64,000 nt of DNA from Diplolepis rosae (taxonomy: Eukaryota > Arthropoda > Insecta > Hymenoptera > Diplolepididae), in assembly GCA_030998225.1 (NCBI GenBank), contig JAPYXD010000403.1:248001-312000 (forward strand), in the 5' to 3' direction. Positions 10,278-21,526 of the stretch are shown here, piece after piece (the first letter of the stretch is position 1; each line of letters begins with the position of its first letter). The translations under genes were made by a program, and so were the position numbers. The notes beneath the pieces were generated by a model. The model worked only from the letters and a program-made list of their open reading frames with translations. It had not been told where the DNA came from and ran no database searches.

Positions 10278-10868
10278 AAAGACATATCCATCATTAATAC
10301 GCAACCACCAAAGGGAAATATATACCCCGCTACCCTCCATCCAAAAAGGGAGATAAATAATCTACGGTTCGCTAAGGGGCAGCTGGAAGAGTTGGCGGCA
10401 GAGTACAGTTTAACAAAACCAAAATACACGTTAGAGGAAACCGCGGGAACCGATAACGCAAAAATTTTCGTCGTTAGGTGCGAAGTAGAAGACCGCAGAC
10501 GCGAAAATAAATTCAGTACCGTAAGCAACGGGGAAAGGAAAATACGTAGCGCAGAACATGAGGCCAGGAGAAAAATGTTAACGGCCCTTGAAAAATTGTA
10601 TTTTTTTAGCGAGGAAAAAAATGATTGTAATATTAGGGACGAACAGTACGTAATTTGTATGGACAACCCAGCGACTCTATTAATCAAATTGTACAAATGG
10701 GAAACTTGCTGCGAGAATTGTTATTTGAGGGGCCATACTGTGGCAAATTGTAAAAAACAAATTAAACGAAACAAGCGGCTTCCCGACGATCAGGAGCCAA
10801 CTAAAGAAGACTTCTGGGGTCCTCCAAAAGGGAATGAAAATACAAATCTTATCTATCTGACGCCCTAG
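10278..10868 (+). CDS. Accessory protein with dsRNA-binding domain and CCHC zinc knuckle, between pol and env
   Basis: From the acceptor the frame is open for 196 codons. Residues about 35-105 fit the double-stranded RNA-binding motif: a first helix (QLEELAAEYSL), KPKYTLEETAG, the strand IFVVRCEVEDRR, and the last helix with RKIRSAEHEARRKMLTALEKL read in two parts. Near residue 150 is a perfect zinc knuckle, CENCYLRGHTVANC (CX2CX4HX4C). The first ATG in this frame (10576) falls after most of the dsRBD. Translation must therefore start in an upstream spliced exon, or the protein is a read-through tail of pol, whose stop is in the same frame. Errantivirus genomes I know are gag, pol and env only. 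A role in binding dsRNA, such as blocking RNA interference, is inference. The frame is intact although pol and env are broken. Confidence 0.75.
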   Translation, partial: KDISIINTQPPKGNIYPATLHPKREINNLRFAKGQLEELAAEYSLTKPKYTLEETAGTDNAKIFVVRCEVEDRRRENKFSTVSNGERKIRSAEHEARRKMLTALEKLYFFSEEKNDCNIRDEQYVICMDNPATLLIKLYKWETCCENCYLRGHTVANCKKQIKRNKRLPDDQEPTKEDFWGPPKGNENTNLIYLTP

Positions 10869-11540
10869 AGAAGTCTTCCTTCAATATAAAATTCATAGAA
10901 TACAACTTAGCTAGTAAAATTCGCTAGGAAACCCCTACTATTCATCGACAGATGCATTACCACTAATGTTATAACAAACAAATATCGTCATTAATATCTT
11001 TCAACTTATAAAGTTATACATTATAGGATTAGCAAAATTATAGCTAGTTAGCACTATTCATGATTCATATCAGAGATCACTACTAGTATTATAGATATAT
11101 TCTCGAATACAAATTATAACTAGAGTAAGGCGTACAAATTATATTATACCCATCTTTACAAATCTTGCAAAATAAATTAGAAGAAGTTTAAACGTAAGAT
11201 GTTCAAGCAATAATTCAAATCCCAAAACACCTACAGTATTTTATAAAATTTATGCAATTGATTTGCAGTTTCAAAAACTCATGAACTATTTCATATTCAT
11301 ATATATAACTATATCACATTTATATTAAATAATTTTTGTTGTTTTACATCGGCATATTCTGATTTCACGAAAATAAGGAAATAAAGAAATCAAGGGAGAG
11401 GATATGGAGATTGCCTTATTCTTTCTTCCCTTATCAACACAACAACGTAACAAAAGATAACATCCCTGATAAAACTTTAATTAAATTCTAACAAAAACCT
11501 TACTTTTATAGACAAACAAACAAATAGACAAAACAACAGG
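10869..11540 (+). other. AT-rich spacer between accessory ORF and env
   Basis: No coding frame was seen. Near its end CCTTACTTTTATAG (AG at about 11510) could be the env splice acceptor, about 30 bases before the env ATG. Confidence 0.4.
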
Positions 11541-13526
11541 ATGAATACCCAGATCCTAGGCCAAGCAACAACGATCTGCACAATAATACTGCGCATCATG
11601 ACAGGCACGTTAGGAAACCCACGGAACTTCGAAGTCCAACCTTTCAATAACAACCCAGGACTATTCTACGAAAAATTGAAAACTATCCGCACCACTCAAA
11701 ACCATTGGAGGTTTATTATATTCATGGACCCCCAAAAACTACAGGAACATATTCAATTCGACAAAATAAAATCAGAAATTCAAGAAATCTACAAGACATG
11801 CCCAAATCGATTGAAAAGTACTAATTGCAAAGATATGATAAAATTGGATCGCCTCAATGAAAAGTTACACCAACTCGAAGTTATAAATGAGGATTTAAGT
11901 GAAATACTGATAGAACTACACCAGGACATATCCCATGAAATAATCCCTCCAAGGACCATGCATAGGCGAAGAGCACCCCTTCTAGGATTCATAGGCAGCA
12001 TTCTAGGACCAGTAATAGGGGTCATGACTTCCGACGACGCAGAAGAATACAACGAAGCAATAAATGATATTTATGAAAAGCAAAATAACATCAGTAAAAT
12101 AATTGGAAAACAAACACACATAATAAAAGCAGAAGTGAATAATATTCATCAGGATTTAAACAAGAAAACTAATCAAATTCAAATCATTCAAAAAGAATTA
12201 AATGAAATCATCCACAAAATAGAATCGCAAGAACAATATTGGAATGACTACATGTATTACGAAAAAATGATTCAATGGTCAACACATTTGGAACTAAAAT
12301 TGGAAAATTTATATGAAATAATAAAACAATTCATTAACATAACAGAATACGCACGAGAAGGCAAATTACACCCTTCGACAATTTCCAAAGCCCAACTGCA
12401 AGAAGTAATCACTGAAATACACACTAAAATGGAAGATTGCGAATTTCCGATTCCTACTTCACACATTAGAGTGGAATTACTTTCACAAATTGGCAAAACG
12501 GACCTTAAAATTAAATATGGAAAATTACTAATATCAGTAGACATCCCATTGCTAGATAAAAAAGCACTACAATTATATAAAATTTATGCATTTCCTGTGT
12601 ACCAGAACATTTCAGGAAATTATACAAGAGCCGTCTACATTTTGCCAAGAAAACAATATATTGCCCTAACAGAAGATGAAAGAAAATTCTTTTTGGCATA
12701 TAAAGAGTACTATGACACCTGCCAGAAAACAACCTATCACACAATTTGTGAAAACACCCAACCAATACACGAAACAGTCACAACTACGTCCTGCGAATGT
12801 CAAATGCTTACACGCCCTTCAATGGAGATTTTTAAGCAATGTAATATATAAATAAACACAAAATATTCAGTTTTTTGGAAGCATATTCCATCCTTGAACG
12901 CATGGATATTTTCAACTAAAAAACCAGAGCCAATCAGCATCACCTGTAAAAAGGGAAGAACAGAAAAAGGACATATTACAAATTCAGGAATATTAAGATT
13001 AAGTGCAGGGTGTATTGCCAGAACGGAACAGACAACTTTAATTGGAACTCAAATAAATGTAAACTCAGAAGAATTTATCTACAACCCCGGATTTTCATTG
13101 AATATATCAGAAATTTCCCCAATAATCTATAAAACAATACATATTCCTAAGATAAAATCATTTTTTTGGAAAACTGAAAAAGATGAAAAATTAAAAAATC
13201 TGCATACGGAAGAATCACTCTCCACCATAGAAGAACAACTGTTCGACATGGAAAACAATCATTATAAACATAAATTAAACCAAAAATATTGGTTAGGAGG
13301 GTCCAGTATACTGACCTTATTAATAATAAAAACTGCTTTATACTTCACACAAGGAATTATCCGCAAAAACTGTAAAACCTCTGATAATAAAAATGTAAAC
13401 ATAAAAGAAAACCAAGAGGAAATAGAATTACAACCCCTTTCGGTAGACAACCAAACAAACACAGAAGAAATTTACCCCCTTCCAAGAGTATTAACAATCC
13501 CAACAACAAAGGTTAGAATTGCATAA
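11541..13526 (+). pseudogene. env: errantivirus env (baculovirus F-like fusion glycoprotein) with one in-frame stop
   Basis: The first part (11541-12851, 436 codons) has a short hydrophobic N-terminus, then a basic cleavage site (HRRRAP, near residue 145) directly followed by a hydrophobic fusion-peptide-like segment (LLGFIGSILGPVIG). Long helical, coiled-coil-prone sequence comes next. This layout matches the F-type envelope proteins shared by errantiviruses and baculoviruses, which drive membrane fusion. A single TAA at 12849-12851 interrupts the gene. The same frame is open again at once and runs to 13526. The second part has cysteines, a membrane anchor near 13290-13350 (WLGGSSILTLLIIKTALYF) and a polar cytoplasmic tail. 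Total length without the stop is about 660 residues, normal for the family. Confidence 0.85.
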
Positions 13527-13560
13527 ACAAATGCAAGTCGTTGAGGAAAACGACACTTTT

Positions 13561-13572
13561 AAGGAGGGAGAA
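13561..13572 (+). promoter_or_regulatory. Polypurine tract of the errantivirus
   Basis: AAGGAGGGAGAA lies 35 bases after the env stop. A purine run here is where plus-strand DNA synthesis starts, so the 3' LTR should begin immediately to its right. Confidence 0.6.
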
Positions 13573-15700
13573 CAAGTACCCAAGTAGACAAAAATTTTTG
13601 CCGAAATACGATTTTGCGAATATACAATAATTAATCGCAATACATAATGGCAGCTATAATAAACTAACAATCAAGGCAACAGAGGAAAAAGAATAAGGAT
13701 CATAGAGAGTACGAGGAGTTTAGCCGTAACAAGCAAGCAAACCACTCCCACTTAAGAAAGAAATTAATCACACCCACCGAGAGCAACCATAATGAATTAT
13801 AATCCAATGATATAAAGAAATGCAATGTGACACCTTGCAGAACGCAGCGTATCACCAGCAGTCGAGACTCCCGACAACATGACCAGAGCGTAACTCGAAC
13901 CGCCCAGCGATAAGAAGACTCGCGACGGCCTGGAATGAATCATATACACTAAGCAGTTCTCCTGTACCTATATGAATGCCTATTACAAGTCCATTATTAG
14001 ACTAGCCAAAATTCATATTGCAGCGGGCCTTATACCAATGGATGCACCGACAAGATGGCTATCATTATCAAAAACTCCATGGCAGCCCCGCAACAATGGC
14101 CGCCTAAAATAAAAGCATTGTAGAATGAACAACTACGATGAAGGCACGAATGAGACACATAGGTATGCAGAGCAGCGAACTCCACATACGGTATGCTGTC
14201 CGGTCAGAAAATTTTAAACGAACAATCAAATTCGAGAGATTCCATTAACAATAATTGAATAATATCCGCGAAGAATAGAAGATGTGCATTGCTATATACG
14301 CATAAACCTTTAATTATGTAAATCAATCAGAATTGAATCACATAACTAAGGATTTCTCCGAACTATAAGGGCACATATCTCCATTGATAACAGAATACTA
14401 GAATTAACCGCAGCGATACATCAAGTAATTGATTGACTAACTATTTAATGGGATAAGGCCAAATTTTGTCTGAGAAAATATTCATGAGCATGGCGATTAA
14501 TAAAGCCGTTATTGGTAAAATCGGGTAACAACAAAACTTAACCAAGAAATTTTTAATTATAAATTACCCGATTCGGCCAATGAATGAGCTCGTGCCAGCC
14601 GACTTAACCTAGAAATAAGCAATGGATAGAATCAATAAAATAACTATAAAATAGATTCCCAGAATTTGGATCATAATCAGACTATAAATTAAAAATTAGG
14701 GTAGAACTTTGTAAAATATCGATACTTTTAAGAAAATGTTTTAATCACACAGAACTAAGTTAACGTTTTGGGCAACTGAAGTTTTACATGAAAAAGGAAA
14801 TTTTTTAGCAGAACTATAATTTTATGAAAAATTTTATAAAGACTATTTTACAGCTTCATAAGATTAAGAAAATTCCAAAAGATTCAGGGCAATTTGCAAC
14901 TTTAAAATACCTATAATCAAAGGCATCATAAATAACATCAAGTTTTGTTAGCTTAGTAACATGGAAATTTTGGGAGTATTCCAAAAGTTTCTACTAACAT
15001 TCAATTATACTAAATAACAAGAACCAAACTCCAAGCAATGCCGAGGTTGCATACGTATACTGTATGAATTTCATACCAAAGAGAGAGAGAAGCCTTCATG
15101 GCGACCCCATAATAATGGCTGCCTATCGAGCACACAACTGGACAAGGCATGGTTATTTAAACCACTACAATGAGAAGCTCCAGGGAGATATAAGAGCATG
15201 AACGCTCCTCAAGCATTATGCTACCCAACTAAATCCTCACTAGTTCAAAGATCAAATTCGGGTTGCCCTGAGTCAAAATTGATAGAATTCATTTTGCAAT
15301 TGTAAAATACCTTATAATTAAAATACTGTGCACCCTCAATCATGCGTCTCAATCGATTTTAAGCTGCATGATTTTGGGTCTCCACATGCGTGTATATACA
15401 CATACATGTGTATGTGTTTGTACAGGTGTGTATAAGGGGCCAGCAATCGCATGTTAATGAGCCCATATCCCGAATCATGAAAATTACAGTTAAAAACTAA
15501 TCAATAAGAACTAATTGTTCATAACAATTTTTTGAAATAACTCTGAATATCAAATCTATTCAATAACAACTAAAAATAAAGCCAAGAAATGGTTGTAGCA
15601 GGAGCAGAATGGGTTCTATTATTAATAATTATAATAAATTTTTTTTTATGTTAATTTTAATTCTCTAAATTTTATGAAAAAAGAAAAATAATTATTATGT
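13573..15700 (+). repeat. Probable 3' LTR region of the errantivirus and adjoining AT-rich sequence
   Basis: Sequence to the right of the polypurine tract should begin with the 3' LTR, but without a 5' LTR its end cannot be set. Two diverged copies of a segment of about 200 bases occur at roughly 14040-14260 and 15070-15260. Shared landmarks are CATGGC-CCCC-AATGGC-GCCTA, AACNACTACNATGA, and AATCAAATTCG. No coding frame is visible. A short CA/TG microsatellite lies at 15395-15430. Confidence 0.35.
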
Positions 15701-15747
15701 TGGAATATAAAATACTAAAAGAAGGGTAAACCAAAACTCTGTAATAA

Positions 15748-15821
15748 GAGAAACTGGCAGAAGGGGGAGGGCTCCCGCCTAAAGAAAGATGAGAATACAA
15801 CAACCCCTCTGCCAGTCTCTC
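15748..15821. repeat. Inverted repeat (stem about 18 bp)
   Basis: GAGAAACTGGCAGAAGGGG at 15748-15766 pairs with CCCCTCTGCCAGTCTCTC at 15804-15821 with one mismatch and a small offset. It could be a structured RNA end or part of an element terminus. Its role is unknown. Confidence 0.5.
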
Positions 15822-15992
15822 AGGCGATTTCCTTGTTTTGTCATCTTTAATTAACGATAAAAAGAAAGTATTTACAAATTTATATGTTACAACTAAATAA
15901 GAATAATAAACGAATAAAATTTGCTCAAACTAGAAAATAGATGGTATAATGATACAAGTACTTAATGCTAAGATACAAATATTTTAATTACA

Positions 15993-17458
15993 TTAATGGT
16001 AATCCCCCACATATTGCTCCCCGGACGACCTTTCCTCAGCTGGCTGCATTGCTGAAAAGGAAAAGAAAACATTAAAAATCAACACCTGAGTTAGAGAGAA
16101 TTTCAAATCATTCACAAACAGGAAAACTACACTTACCAGGGAGAATTACAGGACTTGACCCACACCGACAAGGAAGACACCCCCGGCCAGAGTGAAGGAA
16201 TCTGCCACACAGACAAAACACCCCTGCAGCTCCAGAATTCCTGAAAACAACCACAGAAAGGAAGAAATTAGGACAATAATATTATACTAGGACATGAATA
16301 CCAGGGAAGAACTTTACTGTGACTTACCCCAGGCAAACAGTCGACGAAGGAGGCCAGTGAACGCATTTTCGCGCTGCACGAGTGGTCACGTGGGCGTCCG
16401 CAAGTGACAGCAGTTCTGCTGCTCGTTCGCTGGCCAGCTCTTGGAGGATCATAGCCACCTGCTCGAGGGAAGCAAGGCGATGAACCACAAAAACATCGTT
16501 TTGGGCCCTACCTTGGCTCGGACCCCCAGCCTTGCCCCTGGCACGTCCAACATAAGCCGTCCGACTGCAGCGTTGACCCTCAAACAGGTGGTTGGCAATC
16601 TCAGTTCCTAAGAGCCGGACTTTGGCCAAGAATAACCCGGGTCGGCACCGCAGCTGTGTGCAAGGACGACCATGTACAACTGAAACAATAAAAACAAATT
16701 AAAAATTCTCAAAACACAAGCCATTTTGGGGACACAACCTGAAACACACACCTAGGCGAAATCCACGAAATATCCACGCAACTTCAAAAGGTCCTTAGCT
16801 GCCAGGAATTGCCGTTTTAGGACAACGGTCGGCACGCGCAATAACACTCCGTACCGTCGGCGATCAAGTTCCCGAACCAGGGTGAAATAAGCTTCTTTGA
16901 CCCGCAACCCTAGTTCATTGCGACACAGCGAAACTATTAAAGGTATCGCTGCACTAGGAGAAACGCGCCAAAACGCGAACTGATGCACTCCCAGGAGGTC
17001 TTCTATCTCCGAGAGCCGGAGCTTCATGCTATCACGGCATGAGGCGGCACCACTGGGGACATCCACGGGGGCTGCTTCAACCACGGACTCACCTTCACCG
17101 ACCGGCCCTAGCAACGAAAAATCAAAGTCAGCCGCACTTTAAACCACCGAGTCGCACGTTGATTCCATTGTATCGCTATCAATTGTCGACGTCGGAACAT
17201 TAAAGCACTCCGCGAAGAAAGACTCGAACGAATCAGCCCGACTTAGCGACCCCGACATATCCTAAGCACGTGAATAGAGAAACTTAATTAACAAATGGTC
17301 AGAAGCACTGCACTTAGAGAAATGAACAAGGAGTACTTACCACCAGTCTCGGGCACCACAGAAGATCCCCTCTTCAAGCGAAGGAGGTGGCCCTGATCAA
17401 TGTAATAGTCCTCGTAGGACATGGTGACGGAGCTGGAGCTGGATGTGTCGCTGTCCAT
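15993..17458 (-). pseudogene. Multi-exon minus-strand gene of unknown function, partly decayed
   Basis: Exon-like blocks with GT-AG borders lie on the minus strand: 17341-17458 (ATG at 17458; MDSDTSSSSSVTMSYEDYY), a block from 17261 down to 16752, 16328-16679, 16138-16240, and a last block from 16051. The second block contains RLSEIEDLLGVHQFAFWRV and is crossed by a TAA near 17140 and a TAG at its end. The third holds a Gly/Arg-rich basic stretch and a helical region (EQVAMILQELASERAAELL). The fourth has a cysteine cluster (VFCLCGRFLHSGRGCLPCRC) that might bind zinc. Splice phases match between the third and fourth blocks but not at the first and second joins, so the gene looks degraded. I do not recognise it. 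It lies antisense just upstream of a polypurine tract and 3' LTR. Confidence 0.45.
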
Positions 17459-18054
17459 GATTACAAGAAAACTGACGGTGAAAACAAGCAGATGACACTG
17501 CATCCAGCACATGACATTAATATAAAGCTCTGGATCAGCTATAATTCCCACCAAGACGACAGCATGAAACCCAGGTACACGACGACAAAATACAGGATCC
17601 AAAATCGCCATGTCAAATTCTACAGAAAGTTGACTCACGGCAGCCACAGCCTGGCATTACTATCCAGCATCTCTGGAAAATGACATCATTCCACGTCAGC
17701 TGAATTCTCGGGTAACAAAATTCTCAGGATGCACAAAGCCTAAGTGAAAGAACAAAACATCAAAAACGCCGCGTCTAATTAGGACGAAAATTATGTCATC
17801 CAATGAAACCATCCACAAAAAAAAAGGTGCAGTATAACATTACTAGTTGTAGAAATGAAAGAATACAAAATTTAAAAAAAATGCTTTCATGACAACCGGA
17901 ACTAAGAAGATCTGCTGCACTTACCTGTTATACCTGGAGCCTCCACGTATCACTCGCACAACAATCCATCGAGACAAGACGCCATAACTCATCAAAAAGG
18001 AATTCATTCAACCCGAACACCTGTATAATTTTCATCGAGGACGATGATTATTCT

Positions 18055-18067
18055 AAGGAGGGAGGAC
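18055..18067 (+). promoter_or_regulatory. Polypurine tract before the 3' LTR
   Basis: AAGGAGGGAGGAC immediately precedes the LTR start TGTTACATCCCGG. This fixes the orientation: the internal part of the element lies to the left, and the LTR to the right is the 3' LTR. Confidence 0.65.
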
Positions 18068-19701
18068 TGTTACATCCCGGTAACATTAATTTTTAAATCT
18101 TCATTATTGCCCCTACACATGAGCAACACTTCATACATGAAAGTGAATAATTAGATCTTTATTATCAGTCTTATGGTAATTACTACCTAGATCGGGTAAT
18201 CATTCTGCGGAGGTAAACTAATGCGCAACCTCACATCGATAAATCGGCTCGACTCTTGGTAACAAGTGATAAAGAAGAGCATCTCTCGGTCTATATGGTA
18301 ATTGCCCGCGCGGTAATTAGTCAGCGAATCATGCCACGCGTCGATAATATAGTGATGCAGCGCTAGTGGCCTGTCGAGATGGTAACAGATCACTGGCGTG
18401 GCGCCATTAACATTGACTAATTACTGCTTTAATTAATAATCATTATACCATCCCTGTAGGTATTTAAGAATAAAATTACTATTAATATAGATAAAAATCA
18501 ATAATAATTTATCAATTAATCATAAACCATCTACAAATAAGAAAACATGTTATCACAAATATAAGGTTTGATTGATTGTCGAAAATCGATCAATCAATCA
18601 ATCATAGGCTGTACCACATAAAATGTAAGCTATAAATAAGTAGATGCAGGTATTCTTAGTCATACCTGGATCTACTTGTTGATTAGAAATAAGAATAGGC
18701 AAGAGAGAGAATAGAAGGGATATAAAATCCAAATTGCATATCAACATCGACCAATAGTAATAGACCATGGTGGGAAAGAAACATAGATCTTTGATCAAAC
18801 GTGACTACATACAGATTTGCACCGCGCGTGACTTTATACAATTTTGCACGATCCACTCCCACTGCAGTCACTATTGGAAAATCCAATAATATATATACCC
18901 CAGATTCACCACTGGAGGTTTGTCATTAAGTTCCGAACAGTTGTACGGTTGTTAGGTATGGACCGGTAATTCAACGTCGTGAGCAGACCCTTCGATAAAC
19001 GTAAGTCTCATTGGATTTCTATGAGCAACTCAACATTCGGTACTTGGTAAATAAAATCCCAGGTCCTTAAGTGGTGCAAGTCCGGAAACCGTAATGCTAG
19101 ATAGTTCCTTTGGATTACGTGTATCGTCGTATTTAGTCGTGTCGGTGAATAGTGATTCATTTCTGAAATCGGGACGAACTAACCTATCTTGTTAACAAGT
19201 GCATGTTTGATTCATTTCTCGTGTACTTAACAAGATACGTAAGCGGATAATTGATCACATCAGTTGCTGGTGGACTTGCATCTCTTACACCATACCTCCT
19301 GCAAAATTTATCGTTGTTTTGCTACCTCACGGAGACTCACACGAAACCCCACTATCCTGCAAGGATTTGTGCCGTTGACTTGCAATAATAGGAGTAAAAA
19401 ACGCCAATTCTCTCTTTTGCCCTCTAATTTAAGAGGTAGACAAGTAAGTTACCAACTAAGTATCATTCTATGTGAAAACTTGTGCAACAACTTATTTATT
19501 TATAATAAATTATATTATATATCTATCAATTCAGTGTTTTATTATCATTGTGAACAACTCAGGGCCCATAGACCTGACAAGTGACAAAGTAACCACAAAC
19601 AAAAATAAATTATCAGGCCTTACCAACCTGATATAATCAGCTAACCTCCTCCCTTACTTCCAAAATCCAAACTACCCTCGCCTTTTGCTCGGGACGTAAC
19701 A
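18068..19701 (+). repeat. 3' LTR of a long-LTR retrotransposon, 1,634 bp
   Basis: The segment begins TGTTACATCCCGG and ends CTCGGGACGTAACA, so its ends are the expected short inverted repeat TGTTAC...GTAACA. A TATA-like AATATATATACCCCAGATTC is at about 18880-18900. A splice-donor-like AAGTAAGTTACC is at about 19443. The flanks (AGGAC left, ACTAT right) do not match, as expected when the interior lies to the left. No matching 5' LTR is in the window; the fragment at 0.9-1.4 kb is a distant relative. Several small frames inside the LTR are not considered genes. Confidence 0.75.
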
Positions 19702-20280
19702 ACTATAGGAAAAGATTAACATCAGAGATGATCCATATAAAATTCAATAAATTTAGTATAAATAAAAAAGAAGACATATTTACTTTGAATAGAATTTATT
19801 TTTCATTACTTAATAGATTAAATTCATGATAGCTTTCCAGCTGATATCTGTTTACATTTCAAATTCTGTGTTTAAAATAACTGTTGTCAATATTTAAAGT
19901 TAACTGTTTGAATCTAATAATTTAGTAGACAAAGTTTCGTCGACTCCATGACATCACGTCATTTTATCAAGTAAAATCATGACTTTTATTATAATTTTAT
20001 ATTCTCGACATTACTCATCATGAGTTAACCTTCTTTTATAAAGGTAAAATTCAATAATTTTGTATATGTTCTTGACATTAAGTTAATTTAATTTTTATTT
20101 TTCTTGTGTGTGACAATTTCACTGTTTGGTGTTTTTTTTTAAATTTAATAAAGCCTGATGAGGTTGGCAAACCCATAGCCAACGAAACGTCGCAACAATT
20201 TTGACATCATAAAGAGTTTTCTTCTTTATATTTGACCCTCTTTGATCGCAAACCAGCATCTTTTATAAAACTCTTTAATC
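19702..20280 (+). repeat. PLE-type non-coding segment with hammerhead-like motif
   Basis: AT-rich sequence surrounds the hammerhead-like motif at 20155. Penelope-like elements carry such motifs in their terminal repeats, so this is probably a PLE terminal fragment. No RT or GIY-YIG coding sequence adjoins it. Boundaries are approximate. Confidence 0.4.
20155..20207 (+). ncRNA. Hammerhead-ribozyme-like motif
   Basis: The core CTGATGAG is followed by a stem (GTTGGC with GCCAAC around a 9-base loop), then GAAAC, and GTC...GAC capable of a short third stem ending in ATC. PLEs are known to encode hammerhead motifs in their terminal repeats. One extra G beside stem II, a weak stem III and no obvious stem I leave activity uncertain. 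Confidence 0.5.
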
Positions 20281-21526
20281 ACACTTCCCCAAAATAACGT
20301 AACGGCCACACTGGGCACTGCGAGAAAATAATGTAGAACTGAATTCCAGGGGGAAAAAAATAATACTCACTTATATCTCAAGCCTTCTTTAAAAGGTCTG
20401 TACAGGTTACATATTTAAAATTTCATAATACATATTCAAAAATAATTAAACAAAGAAAAATTGAAAAAATGACTTCTTTTACTAAAATTGACGTAGTTTT
20501 TTTAAGTTTCAATGTATGAACAAAAATTGATTTTTGAAGCTGAAATAACGAGCTTTCGAATGAAATACCTTATAAATACGGTACTTTCAAAAAGTATATT
20601 TATTTTGACATACAAATGTGGGACTTTGCACGAAAAAATGAAAACGACCAGAAGACTAAGGGACTACTATAATTGATATACTACCTACCTGGCTCGAACT
20701 TGAAGGTTCAAACTACCAACAGATGACGGTATAAGTCCCATTTTCTTTGATTTCATAGGCCGTTTTCTTGATCGAAAATACGCTGGGGTCGATTTTTCCC
20801 AATGTGACCAAAAAGAGTTGAAGGAATTATACATCAAAGTAGTAAGTCTGAATTTATCGATCTCCCAGATGAAATTTCTGTAAAACCAGTTCTCTCTCCC
20901 TCACTCTCCCTCTCTGTTTCCCTCTTTTGTAATTGTATTTTTCAAATAAAGGAGGTTAATAATTGTAAAATTAGTGAATTTTGAGTTTTATTGTTGTTAG
21001 CTACCCTCATCCCAGTTTCGGTTTATAAATTCTCTGGATTTTCTCACCGTTCAAAAACGATGGAAAATGAAATATAATATTAGAGGAAAGGTAAGTGACA
21101 GAGCGTCACAGAGGTTTATGTTTATATTCATTGATATAAAAATTGTGAGGCTGATTAAATACACTCTTACAATACATAAATAATTGTTCTTGAATTTATT
21201 TTAGGCACTTTTTAAATATGAAAATTGTGGTAAATCATAAGTCCTCAAAAAGTAGATAGTTAAGAAGATAAAGATAATTAAAAACATAAGGATAGCTCTT
21301 CAGTTTGTCACTGTCTGGTCACTGGTGTGTCGGTCGGTCGGTGAAGGAGGAGGGTCAATAAGGGCGGTTTGTGGGCCCACCACCGATTGGTGGTAAACTG
21401 CACCATTTATACCATTTATTCATATACTTTATGAGATTTGACGTGAACAATTCTTACAAAGTGATGAAAGAAATCTCAAAGATGTATGTTCTAATAGAAA
21501 TGATCGCTTCAGAGTTGTAAGTTTAA
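20281..21526. other. AT-rich stretch, no gene seen
   Basis: No supported gene. There is a CT-rich run at 20888-20925 and a short (GGTC)n run near 21331-21345. Confidence 0.4.

Larger units (their letters stand above)
5568..13572 (+). mobile_element. Errantivirus (gypsy-type endogenous retrovirus), 5' truncated
   Basis: The order is gag C-terminus, protease-RT-RNase H-integrase, an accessory ORF, env, and a polypurine tract, as in insect errantiviruses. The 5' LTR, primer site and most of gag are missing. The left junction lies inside the pol start of a CsRn1-like element. Damage includes a 200-bp hairpin-rich insert between gag and pol, loss of most of RNase H, two frameshifts and a stop in integrase, and one stop in env. 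The RT core and the accessory ORF remain open, so decay seems uneven. This copy is not a functional virus. Confidence 0.85.
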
